This document shows positions 7,201 through 12,355 of a stretch of 12,582 bases of DNA, piece after piece; within the stretch, counting starts at the first letter, position 1, and each line of letters opens with the position of its first letter. The position numbers and the translations under genes were made by a program. Below the pieces are notes generated by a model, which was not told the DNA's origin, did not search any database, and was given only the letters and a program-made list of their open reading frames with translations. The stretch comes from an uncultured Bacteroidota bacterium. Its GTDB lineage: Bacteria; Bacteroidota; Bacteroidia; Chitinophagales; Chitinophagaceae. The stretch spans positions 1 to 12,582 of the forward strand of contig CAIVKT010000744.1 of the NCBI GenBank assembly GCA_903906615.1, read 5' to 3'.

Positions 7201-8264
7201 ACGCCTGTATAAATAATGAGCCGCACAGGATAGGTGCCGCTGGCCGTATAAGTATGCACGGGGGCCTCTGCAATAGATGTGCTGCCATCGCCAAAGTCCC
7301 ATTGGCTGGATAGATGCGCGGTGCTGGTATTGGTAAAAGTATCCGGTATATTGATGCAGCCTGTGGCGGGGTAAGTAAATGAAGTGGCTGTGTTGCCCAC
7401 TGTGATGTATGCAGGGAATAGTGCGCTATCCGGGCAGCCATGGCCGTCCGTTACTTTCAATGATACATCATAAGTACCTGATGCCGCATAAGTGTGTGGC
7501 GGAGACGCGAGCGCCGATGTATGCCCATCGCCAAAATTCCACAGCCACGTAAAGGGGCTAACCCCTATGGTAGAATTGGAGAAAGCAACTGCGGCAGGCG
7601 GCTTGCAATAAGTGACCGAAGCTGCCGAAAAGCCTATAATTGCGGGCGTATATACAGTTATATAAGGGTCCTTGCTCAAAGAGTTCACACAGCCCTTGCC
7701 ATTAGTGGCAAATAAAGTAGCGTTATAGTTTCCTGAATAAAGGTAGGTATGGGAGGGCGATGTAGCAGTGCTCGTATAACCGTCCCCAAAGTTCCAGGTA
7801 TAGCTAAGCCCGCCCCACGAGCCCGACACCGTAGTGCTGGTAAAGCTCACAGAGCCACCGGGGCATATCGCAGTATCGCCGGCAGAAAAACGAACAGTGG
7901 GCAATGCGTACACATGGATATTCATGGTCTTGGTACTGCTGGCGCTGCCGTTATGCGCCACGAGGGTGATGGTATATACGCCGGCGGTAAGGTAAGAGCC
8001 GGAGACATCAGTAAGCGCGGTAGTGGTACCATTGCCCAAGTCCCATGAGTAACTGGTGGCCCCGGAAGAACTATTGGTAAAATGCACGACAATAGGCGCG
8101 CAGCCCGCAGTATCATCGGCAGTAAAGTTTGCGGTTACCTGTGCTGCGGCGCTTTGGGCAAAAGCCATAAACGCCAACAACAGTAACATTTTTACAGGTC
8201 GGCGAAAGTATTGCAATATATGGTCGGCGCTGGAAGTGCCGGGGTTAATGGTAAATTTTGTCAT
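1221..8264 (-). CDS. Giant secreted PKD / Ig-like repeat protein with T9SS type A sorting domain
   Basis: This is a predicted cell-surface or secreted adhesin-like protein of about 2347 residues; its ligand cannot be read from the sequence. Order of parts, numbered from the ATG at 8264: an n-region ending RRPVK, then a hydrophobic signal peptide (about 26-41, cleavage near AAA|Q); 14 PKD-like units (about 42-1236), with W-x-F-G-D-G-type motifs at W74, 157, 242, 322, 516, 602, 680, 858, 941, 1024, 1103 and 1191 and two units lacking the motif; 13 Ig/BIG2-like units of 71-80 residues (1242-2202); one further Ig-like segment with a YQW...IPGAT pattern (about 2203-2269); and a Por-type C-terminal signal (2275-2347) with PNP at 2278-2280 and GIYSL at 2322-2326. 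Proteins with this signal cross the outer membrane through T9SS, are usually cleaved there, and are often anchored to lipopolysaccharide. The open frame extends to a TTG at 8297, but ATG 8264 is preferred. The frame is intact over 7 kb. Nearly every unit has a cysteine pair, implying oxidative folding in the periplasm. Confidence 0.93.
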   Translation of the reverse strand: MTKFTINPGTSSADHILQYFRRPVKMLLLLAFMAFAQSAAAQVTANFTADDTAGCAPIVVHFTNSSSGATSYSWDLGNGTTTALTDVSGSYLTAGVYTITLVAHNGSASSTKTMNIHVYALPTVRFSAGDTAICPGGSVSFTSTTVSGSWGGLSYTWNFGDGYTSTATSPSHTYLYSGNYNATLFATNGKGCVNSLSKDPYITVYTPAIIGFSAASVTYCKPPAAVAFSNSTIGVSPFTWLWNFGDGHTSALASPPHTYAASGTYDVSLKVTDGHGCPDSALFPAYITVGNTATSFTYPATGCINIPDTFTNTSTAHLSSQWDFGDGSTSIAEAPVHTYTASGTYPVRLIIYTGVCYDTAIHSITISHPTATVSYSPHGACPHSVVTFNATVPSGCTVAWTSLNHGAIGTGTSLSYLYPYRIDSAGEIDSITMIVTNSAGCKDTVGTIDTLNYAQIEQWPAEEGCSPVRDSLNAIVLSLVYDPFAGPPWWVFGYNPISWFNPIAFTFPYPTASYVWDFGDGSPTSTLAHPVHTYSVVGGVYTLSCSIVTANGCAAHLSVPASVKVGTPPPMPTFTNTPSHVCAGQPTYFVSSTSGVFNNYAWDFGDGNSDTGANPVHVYTVPGIYTSELILKYNGCGGPRYRLADTVYAPNAVINYSFACANRSEILFNDLSIADDTHLWQFGDGTTSTASGIAHIYPSRGNYVATLTTYNAGTGCRDTTHSIIKLGGLSVALTPAYSPICKGLYDTVSVFVADTVGIDTTWVAKYKWYNNAVFSDSLVTTFGVDTMAYNFTTSGANVVSLVTTDNHGCLDTFSANIVVAKPVDSFAYTPPIGCAPLAVTFTDRSRDVSGVTLTQFRWFYGDGTSAFIGTPSVLHTYTASGTYSMEEIVTDNIGCSDTLLSRAHIVVHKPTASFNATSTAICARKSVHFTNTSAGIAGSVWIFGDGDSSAVASPNHVYTASGTYTVKLVVIDTFGCTDTMTRSNYITVHPSPVSSFYMNDSFAVCSPFNVVFNNTATGATSYYWIFGDGTSSLTTSPSDVYIRPGYYTVKLLSTNTYSCTDTAIGHVNLFGYSGAFTYSPVTGCAPMSVHFAASVSSVSSLTWDFSDGVTSTPSLIDTISHIYTTNGAYVPKLILTDSFGCTNFSVGADTIKVGALATGFGITPNPVCLGNVITFHDSSSSTLSAISGWMWSFAPGVTSTLRSPTHSYSVSGTYPVTLTVADSRGCSGSVTETVIVNSLPPGITGNASACIGVADTLTDSVRGGIWTSSNTAIATIGSLNGVLSPLSPGTSVITYSLGSGCTVLLTITVNHSPPSLTGTASLCVDGTTTLIETATGGAWSSGATGIATVSATGEVSGASAGTAPISYTVAGCPAIRVVTVNPLPPPINAPASVCVHTTATLTDSLTGGTWTSATTGIATITAGGVVAGVSPGVATINYTMPGGCVLSTSLLINPPPATISGSDFVCIGSSVLYTDSIAGGLWSSSDLPVATVGSLSGIVSGVAIGTAIISYNDGGCIALKTVSVNTFSGPITGPNSVCVGSSITLTSIGSGTWSSANVAFATAGSATGIITGTGAGRTTITYSLGGGCTASAIIVIYPSPAGITGPHNICIGTTALLNSSTSGGAWSSQDTTIAKVNSSGVVSAQAGGSTIINYTLSTGCSVSDTVHIIVIPPFTGPSALCAWGDTATIYNADVTGTYTSTLATITNLGGGAGFVTTYGPGVATIIYTDAAGCQLTDLLTVNPLPGDIRGRNRYCLGSPVTFADTSVGGVWSASSSVLSIGSSTGIVTGITAGAAYITYTLPTGCIVDTLVRIDTPLFAGIITGAAQICIGATTTLADTTAGSGGVWSTAHTGIISAGTATGIVTGLSVGIDTVRYSVSNTCGAQAAKRVVTVNAIPSAGNITGADSACAGSNITLSDTAIGGIWGSSNTTCTISPSGVVAALMQGTDTISYVVTVRGCTSVATRQLVINPLAIAGNITGRSVMCVGDTVILSDTTSGGAWSVTNVAAIVAGGVVLGVNAGTDTVYYSVANVCGTIAAAHTVVVNAPPVPVTLSGATKVCVGDTIMLTNSEPGGLWHSTNAIATVGSMSGIVTGISPGRDTVIYALYNNCGSDSAALPITVNSLPDAGSIVGANTICVGDTVSLADTVAGGSWSVSNATLSVAGNGVVAGLAAGTDTVKYSVSNNCGTVAATQYVAVDTLPKANTITMNGSTLTVPGGYAGYQWSLAGLAIPGATNNTYVFAIAGNYAVTVTNASGCSVTYPAIYATDCGTSDIQVFPNPVSSILYIRWCQPITAKLSVADGKEVMVMSNATEMDISLLPNGIYSLTLFDASGHKLLTKRITKLSGN
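1224..1442 (-). other. T9SS type A C-terminal sorting domain of the giant protein
   Basis: The last about 73 residues carry the pattern of the Por secretion signal: a VFPNP turn, an alternating strand (SSILYIRW), a middle D-G-K segment, then PNGIYSLTLF and a basic end (HKLLTKRITKLSGN). In this family the domain takes the protein across the outer membrane and is normally removed by the sortase-like protease PorU. It follows a short linker (ATDCGTSDIQ) after the last Ig-like segment. Confidence 0.9.
1659..2807 (-). repeat. Protein repeat array, Ig/BIG2-like units 9-13
   Basis: Five consecutive units of 75-80 residues form the C-terminal part of the Ig-like array. Consensus features are G-N-I-T-G or a variant, then C-V-G-D-T, L-(S/A)-D-T, G-G-x-W-S, G-V-V-x-G, G-T-D-T-V-x-Y-S-V, N-x-C-G, and a closing V-N-x-x-P. 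They differ from units 1-8 by an N-x-C-G closing cysteine (unit 10 keeps R-G-C) and two to eight more residues per unit. The repeats are clear in protein; at DNA level the copies are well diverged. Confidence 0.85.
2808..4541 (-). repeat. Protein repeat array, Ig/BIG2-like units 1-8
   Basis: Eight consecutive units of 71-73 residues share the frame I-T-G, C-(V/I)-G, T-L-T-D-S, G-G-x-W-(S/T)-S, I-A-T-(V/I), S-G-x-V-x-G, G-T-x-x-I-x-Y, G-(G/T)-C, V-N-P-x-P. The G-x-W-S-S...A-T-V...G-x-V-x-G core is typical of BIG2-type bacterial Ig domains. Unit 7 is the most diverged: it lacks G-G-x-W and has G-T-Y-T-S-T instead. The very regular unit length points to tandem duplication followed by divergence. 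Confidence 0.85.
4557..8141 (-). repeat. Protein repeat array, 14 PKD-type units
   Basis: Fourteen units of about 75-100 residues make up the N-terminal half of the giant protein. A typical unit opens with C-x-P-x-x-V-x-F-x-N-x-S, has a central W-(D/N/I/Q)-F-G-D-G loop, then S-P-x-H-x-Y-x-x-x-G-x-Y-x-V-x-L and a closing G-C-x-D-T. Units 5 and 9 have lost the central motif, unit 14 reads W-S-F-A-P-G, and unit 6 carries a long aromatic insertion. PKD domains are beta-sandwich spacers or binding modules common in Bacteroidota surface proteins. Confidence 0.88.
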
Positions 8265-8390
8265 GCACACGAGGCTTATGGGGTCATAGATATTCAAATC
8301 CCGGATAGGATATCCCAGGTTCAGATTATCTCATATAAATGTATCAAATTATTCAATAAGTACCAAGTATTATTTTGCAATAACATACTA

Positions 8391-8421
8391 ACAACAAAAA
8401 TCCCAACAGGAATGTTGGGAT
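8391..8421 (-). terminator. Rho-independent terminator after the inositol monophosphatase gene
   Basis: On the minus strand the arms TCCCAACA and TGTTGGGA pair perfectly around a TTCC loop, with one more A-T pair at the base, and are followed at once by TTTTTGTTGT. The stem lies about 40 bases past the stop codon at 8462. It closes the tdk-tolC-suhB group and separates it from the giant gene, which must therefore have its own promoter between about 8265 and 8390. Confidence 0.85.
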
Positions 8422-8461
8422 AAAATAATTCATCTTCCGGCCTTTAAAATGGGTACAGCAA

Positions 8462-9241
8462 CTACTTCTTATTCCTGATGAGGGCCAGCATATTGTCATG
8501 TATCAGGCCGTTGGTGGCCAGTGTCTGCTTTTCAAAGACATTGTACTCCTGCCCGTCAAAATTAGTGACGCGGCCTCCTGCCTCCAGCACGATCAGGTAT
8601 CCGGCGGCTACATCCCACGCCTGTAGATTGTATTCCCAAAAGCCATCGAACCGGCCACAGGCCACCCAGCACAGGTCTATGGCTGCCGAGCCCAGCCGCC
8701 TTACGGGCAGGCCCTCTAATATCATGCGTTCAAAAACCTTTATGGGGTGTTCGGAATTTTCCGGCCAGTTGTAAGGGAAGCCAGTCACCAAAAATGCGGT
8801 CCTGAAATCGCTTTTCGTTGATACTTTTATCGGCTTGCCATTGAGTGTGGCACCCTTGCCTTTTTCTGCAACGAACAGCTCATTCATTACCGGGTTGTAC
8901 ACAGCGCCCATCAGCACGCTATCCTTGTGCATCAGGCCTATGCTCACACAGCACAGCGGTATAGCGTGCGCAAAATTCACTGTACCATCTATAGGGTCTA
9001 TGATCCACTGGTATTCAGAATCTTTGATCATCTCCCCCACCTCTTCGCTGATGATGCTGTGGCCCGGGAATGAAGCACGGATAATGCTGATGATCTTTGC
9101 CTCTGCAAGCTTATCCACCTCCGTTACCAGGTTGTTGATACCCTCTTTATGCTCTATGGTAAACGTTCCGTCAAAACGGCTGAGGATGATCTTCCCGCCT
9201 TCGTTCACAGCACTGAGCAATACTTCCTTCAGATCAGCCAT
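8462..9241 (-). CDS. suhB: Inositol monophosphatase family protein (SuhB-like)
   Basis: This is a metal-dependent phosphatase of the inositol monophosphatase family, expected to hydrolyse myo-inositol 1-phosphate or a related sugar phosphate in the cytoplasm. At 259 residues it is full length. The metal-binding motifs are present: NLVTEVDK (37-44), E66-E67, DPIDGTVNF (82-90) and WDVAAG (209-214), matching the catalytic acidic residues of the E. coli SuhB type. In Bacteroidota the true substrate is often unproven, and members of this superfamily can act on 3'-phosphoadenosine 5'-phosphate or fructose bisphosphate, so the symbol indicates similarity only. The start ATG lies three bases after the stop of the TolC-family gene, so the two are probably co-transcribed, with translation likely coupled. 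The hairpin terminator at 8391-8421 follows. Confidence 0.93.
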   Translation of the reverse strand: MADLKEVLLSAVNEGGKIILSRFDGTFTIEHKEGINNLVTEVDKLAEAKIISIIRASFPGHSIISEEVGEMIKDSEYQWIIDPIDGTVNFAHAIPLCCVSIGLMHKDSVLMGAVYNPVMNELFVAEKGKGATLNGKPIKVSTKSDFRTAFLVTGFPYNWPENSEHPIKVFERMILEGLPVRRLGSAAIDLCWVACGRFDGFWEYNLQAWDVAAGYLIVLEAGGRVTNFDGQEYNVFEKQTLATNGLIHDNMLALIRNKK

Positions 9242-9244
9242 ACA

Positions 9245-10687
9245 TCACAATTTTAGCTCTTTACCGAGATAGTAGTCTATTACTTTTAGTTTAAAAATAA
9301 GATCGTATTTGGCGCTTACGAGGTTGGCTGCAGCAGCAAATTCCGAGTTCTGTGTTACCAGCAGGTCTACCGTGCTGGTAAGGCCCAGGTCGTAGCGTTT
9401 TTTGGCAAAGTCGAGCGCGCGTGCTGCTGCATCATCGGCCCGCTTGGCAGCATAATATTTCTGTATGGAGTTCATTGCATTGTTATGCGCCTTGTATACA
9501 TTTTGTTTCAGTGTAAGTTCGGCATTATATTCATTCAGTTCCTGCGTAGCGAGGTTGATCTTCGCCTCTCTTACCGCGTACTGCGCCAGCCACGAATTGA
9601 ATATCGGAACGTTCACATTCAGATATACCGACTGCCGCAAATTGTTATTGAACTGCGTACCAAAGGGAATAGGGGACGTGGTAGTGGTGTAATTGGGGCC
9701 TAATATATTATGAGTGGTGCCGCCTGAAGTATCAACCCCGATCACCTGTAGACCGTTTGCCGTATATTTCTCATTCAGGTAATTGCTCGCAAAGTTAGTG
9801 CCCACCTGGTAGCCCAGCGACAGTTGCGGATATAGGTTACCCTTGGCCGCTGCAAGCCCCTTCTCTCCCGATTTCACCCTTAGTTCAGCGCCTTTTATAG
9901 CGCCAAAATGCTCATGTGCCTTCTGGTATATTTCCTCGGGCTGTGTGTGCGATACCATCACCTGCTCGCCCACTTCCATATCAGGTATCTGTAGCGTAAA
10001 GGGAACATTGAAATCAATATTGAGCAAGGTCTTCAGGTCTAAGATCGCTGAATTATAATTGGCTATGGCGTTAATAAGGTTGGAACTATCTGTAGCTAAT
10101 TGAGACTCCAGTTGCGCCACATTCAGCTCAGGTAGCCTGCCCGATTCCGCAAATTTTCGTGTCTGGTCCAGCTGCGCGGCAGATAGCGCCACCTGGTTCT
10201 TACTGATGTTGATCTGCTCTTCCTGTAGCAATGCGTTCAAAAAACCATTGGCCACATTCAGCGATACATCGTCTTTCAGTTGGTCCAGATCAGCCATTGA
10301 GGCATCGAGGGCATACTTGTTCTTAGCTATGGTATTGCGCACCTGCAACCATCCAAACAGCAGCAAGCTGCCATTGCCCGATGCACTCAGGAAGTCATAA
10401 CTCGCATCCACAAACTGGTTGGTAGTGGGATTGATGGAGCGGCCAAAGCTCCTGCCATAGCTGCCAGTGGCGCTGATAGCCGGTAATTGCGATAGCTGGC
10501 TCTGCTGCACCGTGTACCTGGCCAGCCTTGCATTCAGCGAATCCTGCTTGATGGATATATTATGGTCTACCGCATAACGCACACACCGCTCCAGCGACCA
10601 TACATCGCCGCCCTGGCCTGCATTTTGGGCATAACTGCCCGCACTCAGTAATAAGCATACAATAAAAAGAGGGGTCAGTAAGCGCAT
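9245..10687 (-). CDS. TolC family outer membrane efflux protein
   Basis: This predicted outer membrane channel subunit would form a trimeric beta-barrel with a long periplasmic alpha-helical tunnel, serving a tripartite RND, ABC or MFS efflux pump. The chosen start gives 480 residues and a clear signal peptide (MRLLTPLFIVCLLLSAGSYA, then Q). Family marks include WSLERCVRYAVDHN near residue 30, the Bacteroidota-typical FGRSINPTTNQF near 81-92, long Gln/Ala/Asn-rich helical stretches in both halves, NVPIFNSWLAQ at the second barrel entry, and a helical C-terminus ending YLGKELKL. The frame also opens at an ATG at 10735 that overlaps the tdk stop as ATGA; this adds 16 residues (MKAANVT...), so the start is uncertain. 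No membrane fusion protein or inner membrane pump gene is adjacent, so its partner pump must be encoded elsewhere. Confidence 0.92.
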   Translation of the reverse strand: MRLLTPLFIVCLLLSAGSYAQNAGQGGDVWSLERCVRYAVDHNISIKQDSLNARLARYTVQQSQLSQLPAISATGSYGRSFGRSINPTTNQFVDASYDFLSASGNGSLLLFGWLQVRNTIAKNKYALDASMADLDQLKDDVSLNVANGFLNALLQEEQINISKNQVALSAAQLDQTRKFAESGRLPELNVAQLESQLATDSSNLINAIANYNSAILDLKTLLNIDFNVPFTLQIPDMEVGEQVMVSHTQPEEIYQKAHEHFGAIKGAELRVKSGEKGLAAAKGNLYPQLSLGYQVGTNFASNYLNEKYTANGLQVIGVDTSGGTTHNILGPNYTTTTSPIPFGTQFNNNLRQSVYLNVNVPIFNSWLAQYAVREAKINLATQELNEYNAELTLKQNVYKAHNNAMNSIQKYYAAKRADDAAARALDFAKKRYDLGLTSTVDLLVTQNSEFAAAANLVSAKYDLIFKLKVIDYYLGKELKL

Positions 10688-10731
10688 CACACAAAAGTAA
10701 CTCAAAAATCGGACTGTAACATTTGCTGCTT

Positions 10732-11316
10732 TCATAAACTTGTGTGGGGCAACCGGTTATGAAAACATGCCCGGCAGCGGGGCTCATATACATCTTTTTC
10801 GCCCATCAGTATCCGGTCATCTATTTTGGCTATGCGGTAGGAGTAGTGGGCTATACTGCCGCAACGGGCGCATATGGCATGTAGCTTTGTAATATATTCG
10901 GCGCGGGCCAGCAGGTCGGGTATGGGGCCGAAGGGCTTGCCGGTATAGTCCATATCCAGCCCGGCTACGATCACCCTGATGCCTTTGCGCGTCAGTTCTT
11001 CGATCACCTCTACCACTTCCGGGTCAAAGAACTGCGCCTCATCTATACCCACTACGTCCACATCTGATGCCAGCAGCAGTATGTTGTAATGGTTATCTAC
11101 AGGCGTGGAACGAATGCGGCTGGAGGCATGCGATACAATTTCTTCGGGGTGGTATCGCGTATCCTGCGCAGGCTTGAATATCTCCACCTTATGCCCGGCT
11201 ATCTCCACACGCCGGAGCCTGCGGATCAGTTCCTCCGTTTTGCCGGAGAACATACAGCCACAGATCACCTCAACCCATCCCTTTTTACTGCCTGAATACT
11301 GCGGCTCTATAAACAT
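10732..11316 (-). CDS. tdk: Thymidine kinase
   Basis: This type II cytosolic thymidine kinase phosphorylates thymidine with ATP to dTMP in the pyrimidine salvage pathway. The chosen start gives 194 residues, the usual length, and the typical N-terminus MFIEP. Features are the P-loop [11 protein letters not shown] (20-30), the catalytic acid in IDEAQFF (D92, E93), the lasso region around [13 protein letters not shown] (123-135), and a zinc site made by C149, C152, C181 and C184. The P-loop has Cys21 where Ser is common. The open frame extends to an ATG at 11391, but that adds a hydrophobic leader foreign to the family and would start upstream of the -7 box. The stop overlaps a possible tolC start (ATGA), and tdk leads the tdk-tolC-suhB group. 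Confidence 0.96.
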   Translation of the reverse strand: MFIEPQYSGSKKGWVEVICGCMFSGKTEELIRRLRRVEIAGHKVEIFKPAQDTRYHPEEIVSHASSRIRSTPVDNHYNILLLASDVDVVGIDEAQFFDPEVVEVIEELTRKGIRVIVAGLDMDYTGKPFGPIPDLLARAEYITKLHAICARCGSIAHYSYRIAKIDDRILMGEKDVYEPRCRACFHNRLPHTSL

Positions 11317-11337
11317 ATTAGCGAGAATGATAAAAGT

Positions 11338-11345
11338 CAAAAATA
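11338..11345 (-). promoter_or_regulatory. Bacteroidota-type -7 box of tdk
   Basis: The minus strand reads TATTTTTG, matching TAnnTTTG, and ends 21 bases before the tdk ATG at 11316, the same spacing as at thiL. No TTG is seen at -33. Its position supports the short tdk start and makes it the likely promoter of the three-gene group. Confidence 0.5.
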
Positions 11346-11427
11346 ACAATAATGACCTGAATATCACATTATTGCAGAGAGATAATTTCACACGGCCATA
11401 TAATCTGGGGGAGCAGGCAGGTAAATA

Positions 11428-12222
11428 CTATTTGAACATGATCTCTTCCGACTTGCGCTTGAATATGGGAATGAACCACCCGCCGCGCAGCCCGAAGAGG
11501 ATGTCTAAGCGTTTGTTGGTATCGGCGTGCATCACATCATACAGGTAATCCCGCCTGCCCTGCGTGAAGCCGAACATAGCATCAAAACCTATGGTATAGT
11601 TGAGCAGCAAATGGCGGTCTATGTGCGTATAGCCGCCATACCCCTCCACAAAAAGCCCGTTGGTGAGCCTGTCGTAGCCTTTGAGGTAATCACCTTGCAA
11701 GGCCGGCACATCTTTATTGGTATTATAAATGTCTATTTTATGCTGAATGAACCCGGCAGACCCTATGACCGTGATACCATCATCCGGGTGATTCTTAGAT
11801 AAAGATATGATCCTGCCCACCTGCAGGCCTATGAGGTAGCCCCTTTCGTATACCGGCACCCCTACCCGCTCGCCACTGCCATTAATGAACTCATACAGGT
11901 TGCTGCTTTGCCCCGAGTACTTGTCGCGGATATTGATCATCAGGGAGTCCTGCTTGATATCATTGCCGAATATAAAATCGCACTTAGCGCCTATCAGCCA
12001 GTTGGATGTGGTCTTATACAGGATATCGGGCCCGATCCTGAAGCTGCCACCAAAACGCTTGGCCATATCGGCAGCAGGCAGGTCGGCATCGCCGCTGACA
12101 CTGATCAGGAACCCATGCCTCGACTTGGGCGCAACGGCCCCGCCAAACAGCTTATCCTTATCCTGCGCATATGCGGATACCACGCCCAGTAATAGTAACC
12201 AAGTAAAAATGTGCTGCTTCAT
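11428..12222 (-). CDS. Uncharacterised outer-membrane-type protein with signal peptide
   Basis: I cannot name a function. The 264-residue product starts with a clear Sec signal peptide (MKQHIFTWLLLLGVVSAYAQ). The mature part has many short alternating hydrophobic and aromatic strands separated by polar turns, for example HGFLISVSG, WLIGAKCDFIFG, GYLIGLQVGRIISL, GITVIGSAGFIQHKI, GLFVEGYGGYTHI, LLLNYTIGFDAMFGFT and LDILFGLRGGWFIPIF. This pattern, rich in Gly and Tyr, suits a small outer membrane beta-barrel. The C-terminus ends FKRKSEEIMFK rather than in an aromatic residue, and there is no T9SS signal. It lies 111 bases upstream of tdk on the same strand, with the tdk promoter box in between, and is divergent from the aminotransferase gene. 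No exact -7 box precedes it. A periplasmic beta-rich protein is the main alternative. Confidence 0.8.
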   Translation of the reverse strand: MKQHIFTWLLLLGVVSAYAQDKDKLFGGAVAPKSRHGFLISVSGDADLPAADMAKRFGGSFRIGPDILYKTTSNWLIGAKCDFIFGNDIKQDSLMINIRDKYSGQSSNLYEFINGSGERVGVPVYERGYLIGLQVGRIISLSKNHPDDGITVIGSAGFIQHKIDIYNTNKDVPALQGDYLKGYDRLTNGLFVEGYGGYTHIDRHLLLNYTIGFDAMFGFTQGRRDYLYDVMHADTNKRLDILFGLRGGWFIPIFKRKSEEIMFK

Positions 12223-12329
12223 ATTGTTTTCGGAAACGTGAAATTAAAGCATTTTGCATTATCCTACGTATCTCCGCAGATTTTAACGTTTTCAGGCCAA
12301 TAAAATTAAAAATCATCCCTATCATACTT

Positions 12330-12337
12330 TACTTTTG
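12330..12337 (+). promoter_or_regulatory. Bacteroidota-type -7 box of the aminotransferase gene
   Basis: The plus strand reads TACTTTTG, an exact TAnnTTTG match ending 18 bases before the ATG at 12356. The A-rich leader (TCTCTAAAAAACTAC) has no Shine-Dalgarno, as is common in Bacteroidota. The -33 region is AT-rich (TTAAAAAT) without a TTG. Confidence 0.5.
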
Positions 12338-12355
12338 CAATCTCTAAAAAACTAC

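Noticed and set aside
1686..8289. Many plus-strand open frames of 60-130 codons inside the giant gene, for example 2251-2640, 3444-3710, 4737-5048 and 5298-5645
   Set aside because: They mirror the Thr/Ser/Gly/Val-rich coding of the minus-strand repeats, have repetitive low-complexity translations without domains, and lack promoter or ribosome-binding context.
8345..8351. TAATTTG on the minus strand as a -7 box for the giant gene
   Set aside because: It is one base short of TAnnTTTG and has no TTG at a suitable distance; too weak to call.
10692..10699. TACTTTTG on the minus strand as an internal promoter for the tolC-family gene
   Set aside because: It matches the -7 consensus but ends only 4 bases before ATG 10687, so transcription would begin at or past the start codon unless the mRNA is leaderless; left as undecided.
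11317..11391. N-terminal extension of tdk from ATG 11391
   Set aside because: It adds a hydrophobic leader not found in cytosolic thymidine kinases, and the likely promoter box lies within it.
11105..11548. 147-codon plus-strand frame across the tdk start and the end of the outer-membrane-type gene
   Set aside because: It is antisense to two well-supported genes and crosses their intergenic promoter region; the translation shows no domain.
12239..12246. TAATTTCA on the minus strand as a -7 box for the outer-membrane-type gene
   Set aside because: Only the TA and TT positions fit the consensus and no -33 element is seen; plausible spacing alone is not enough.
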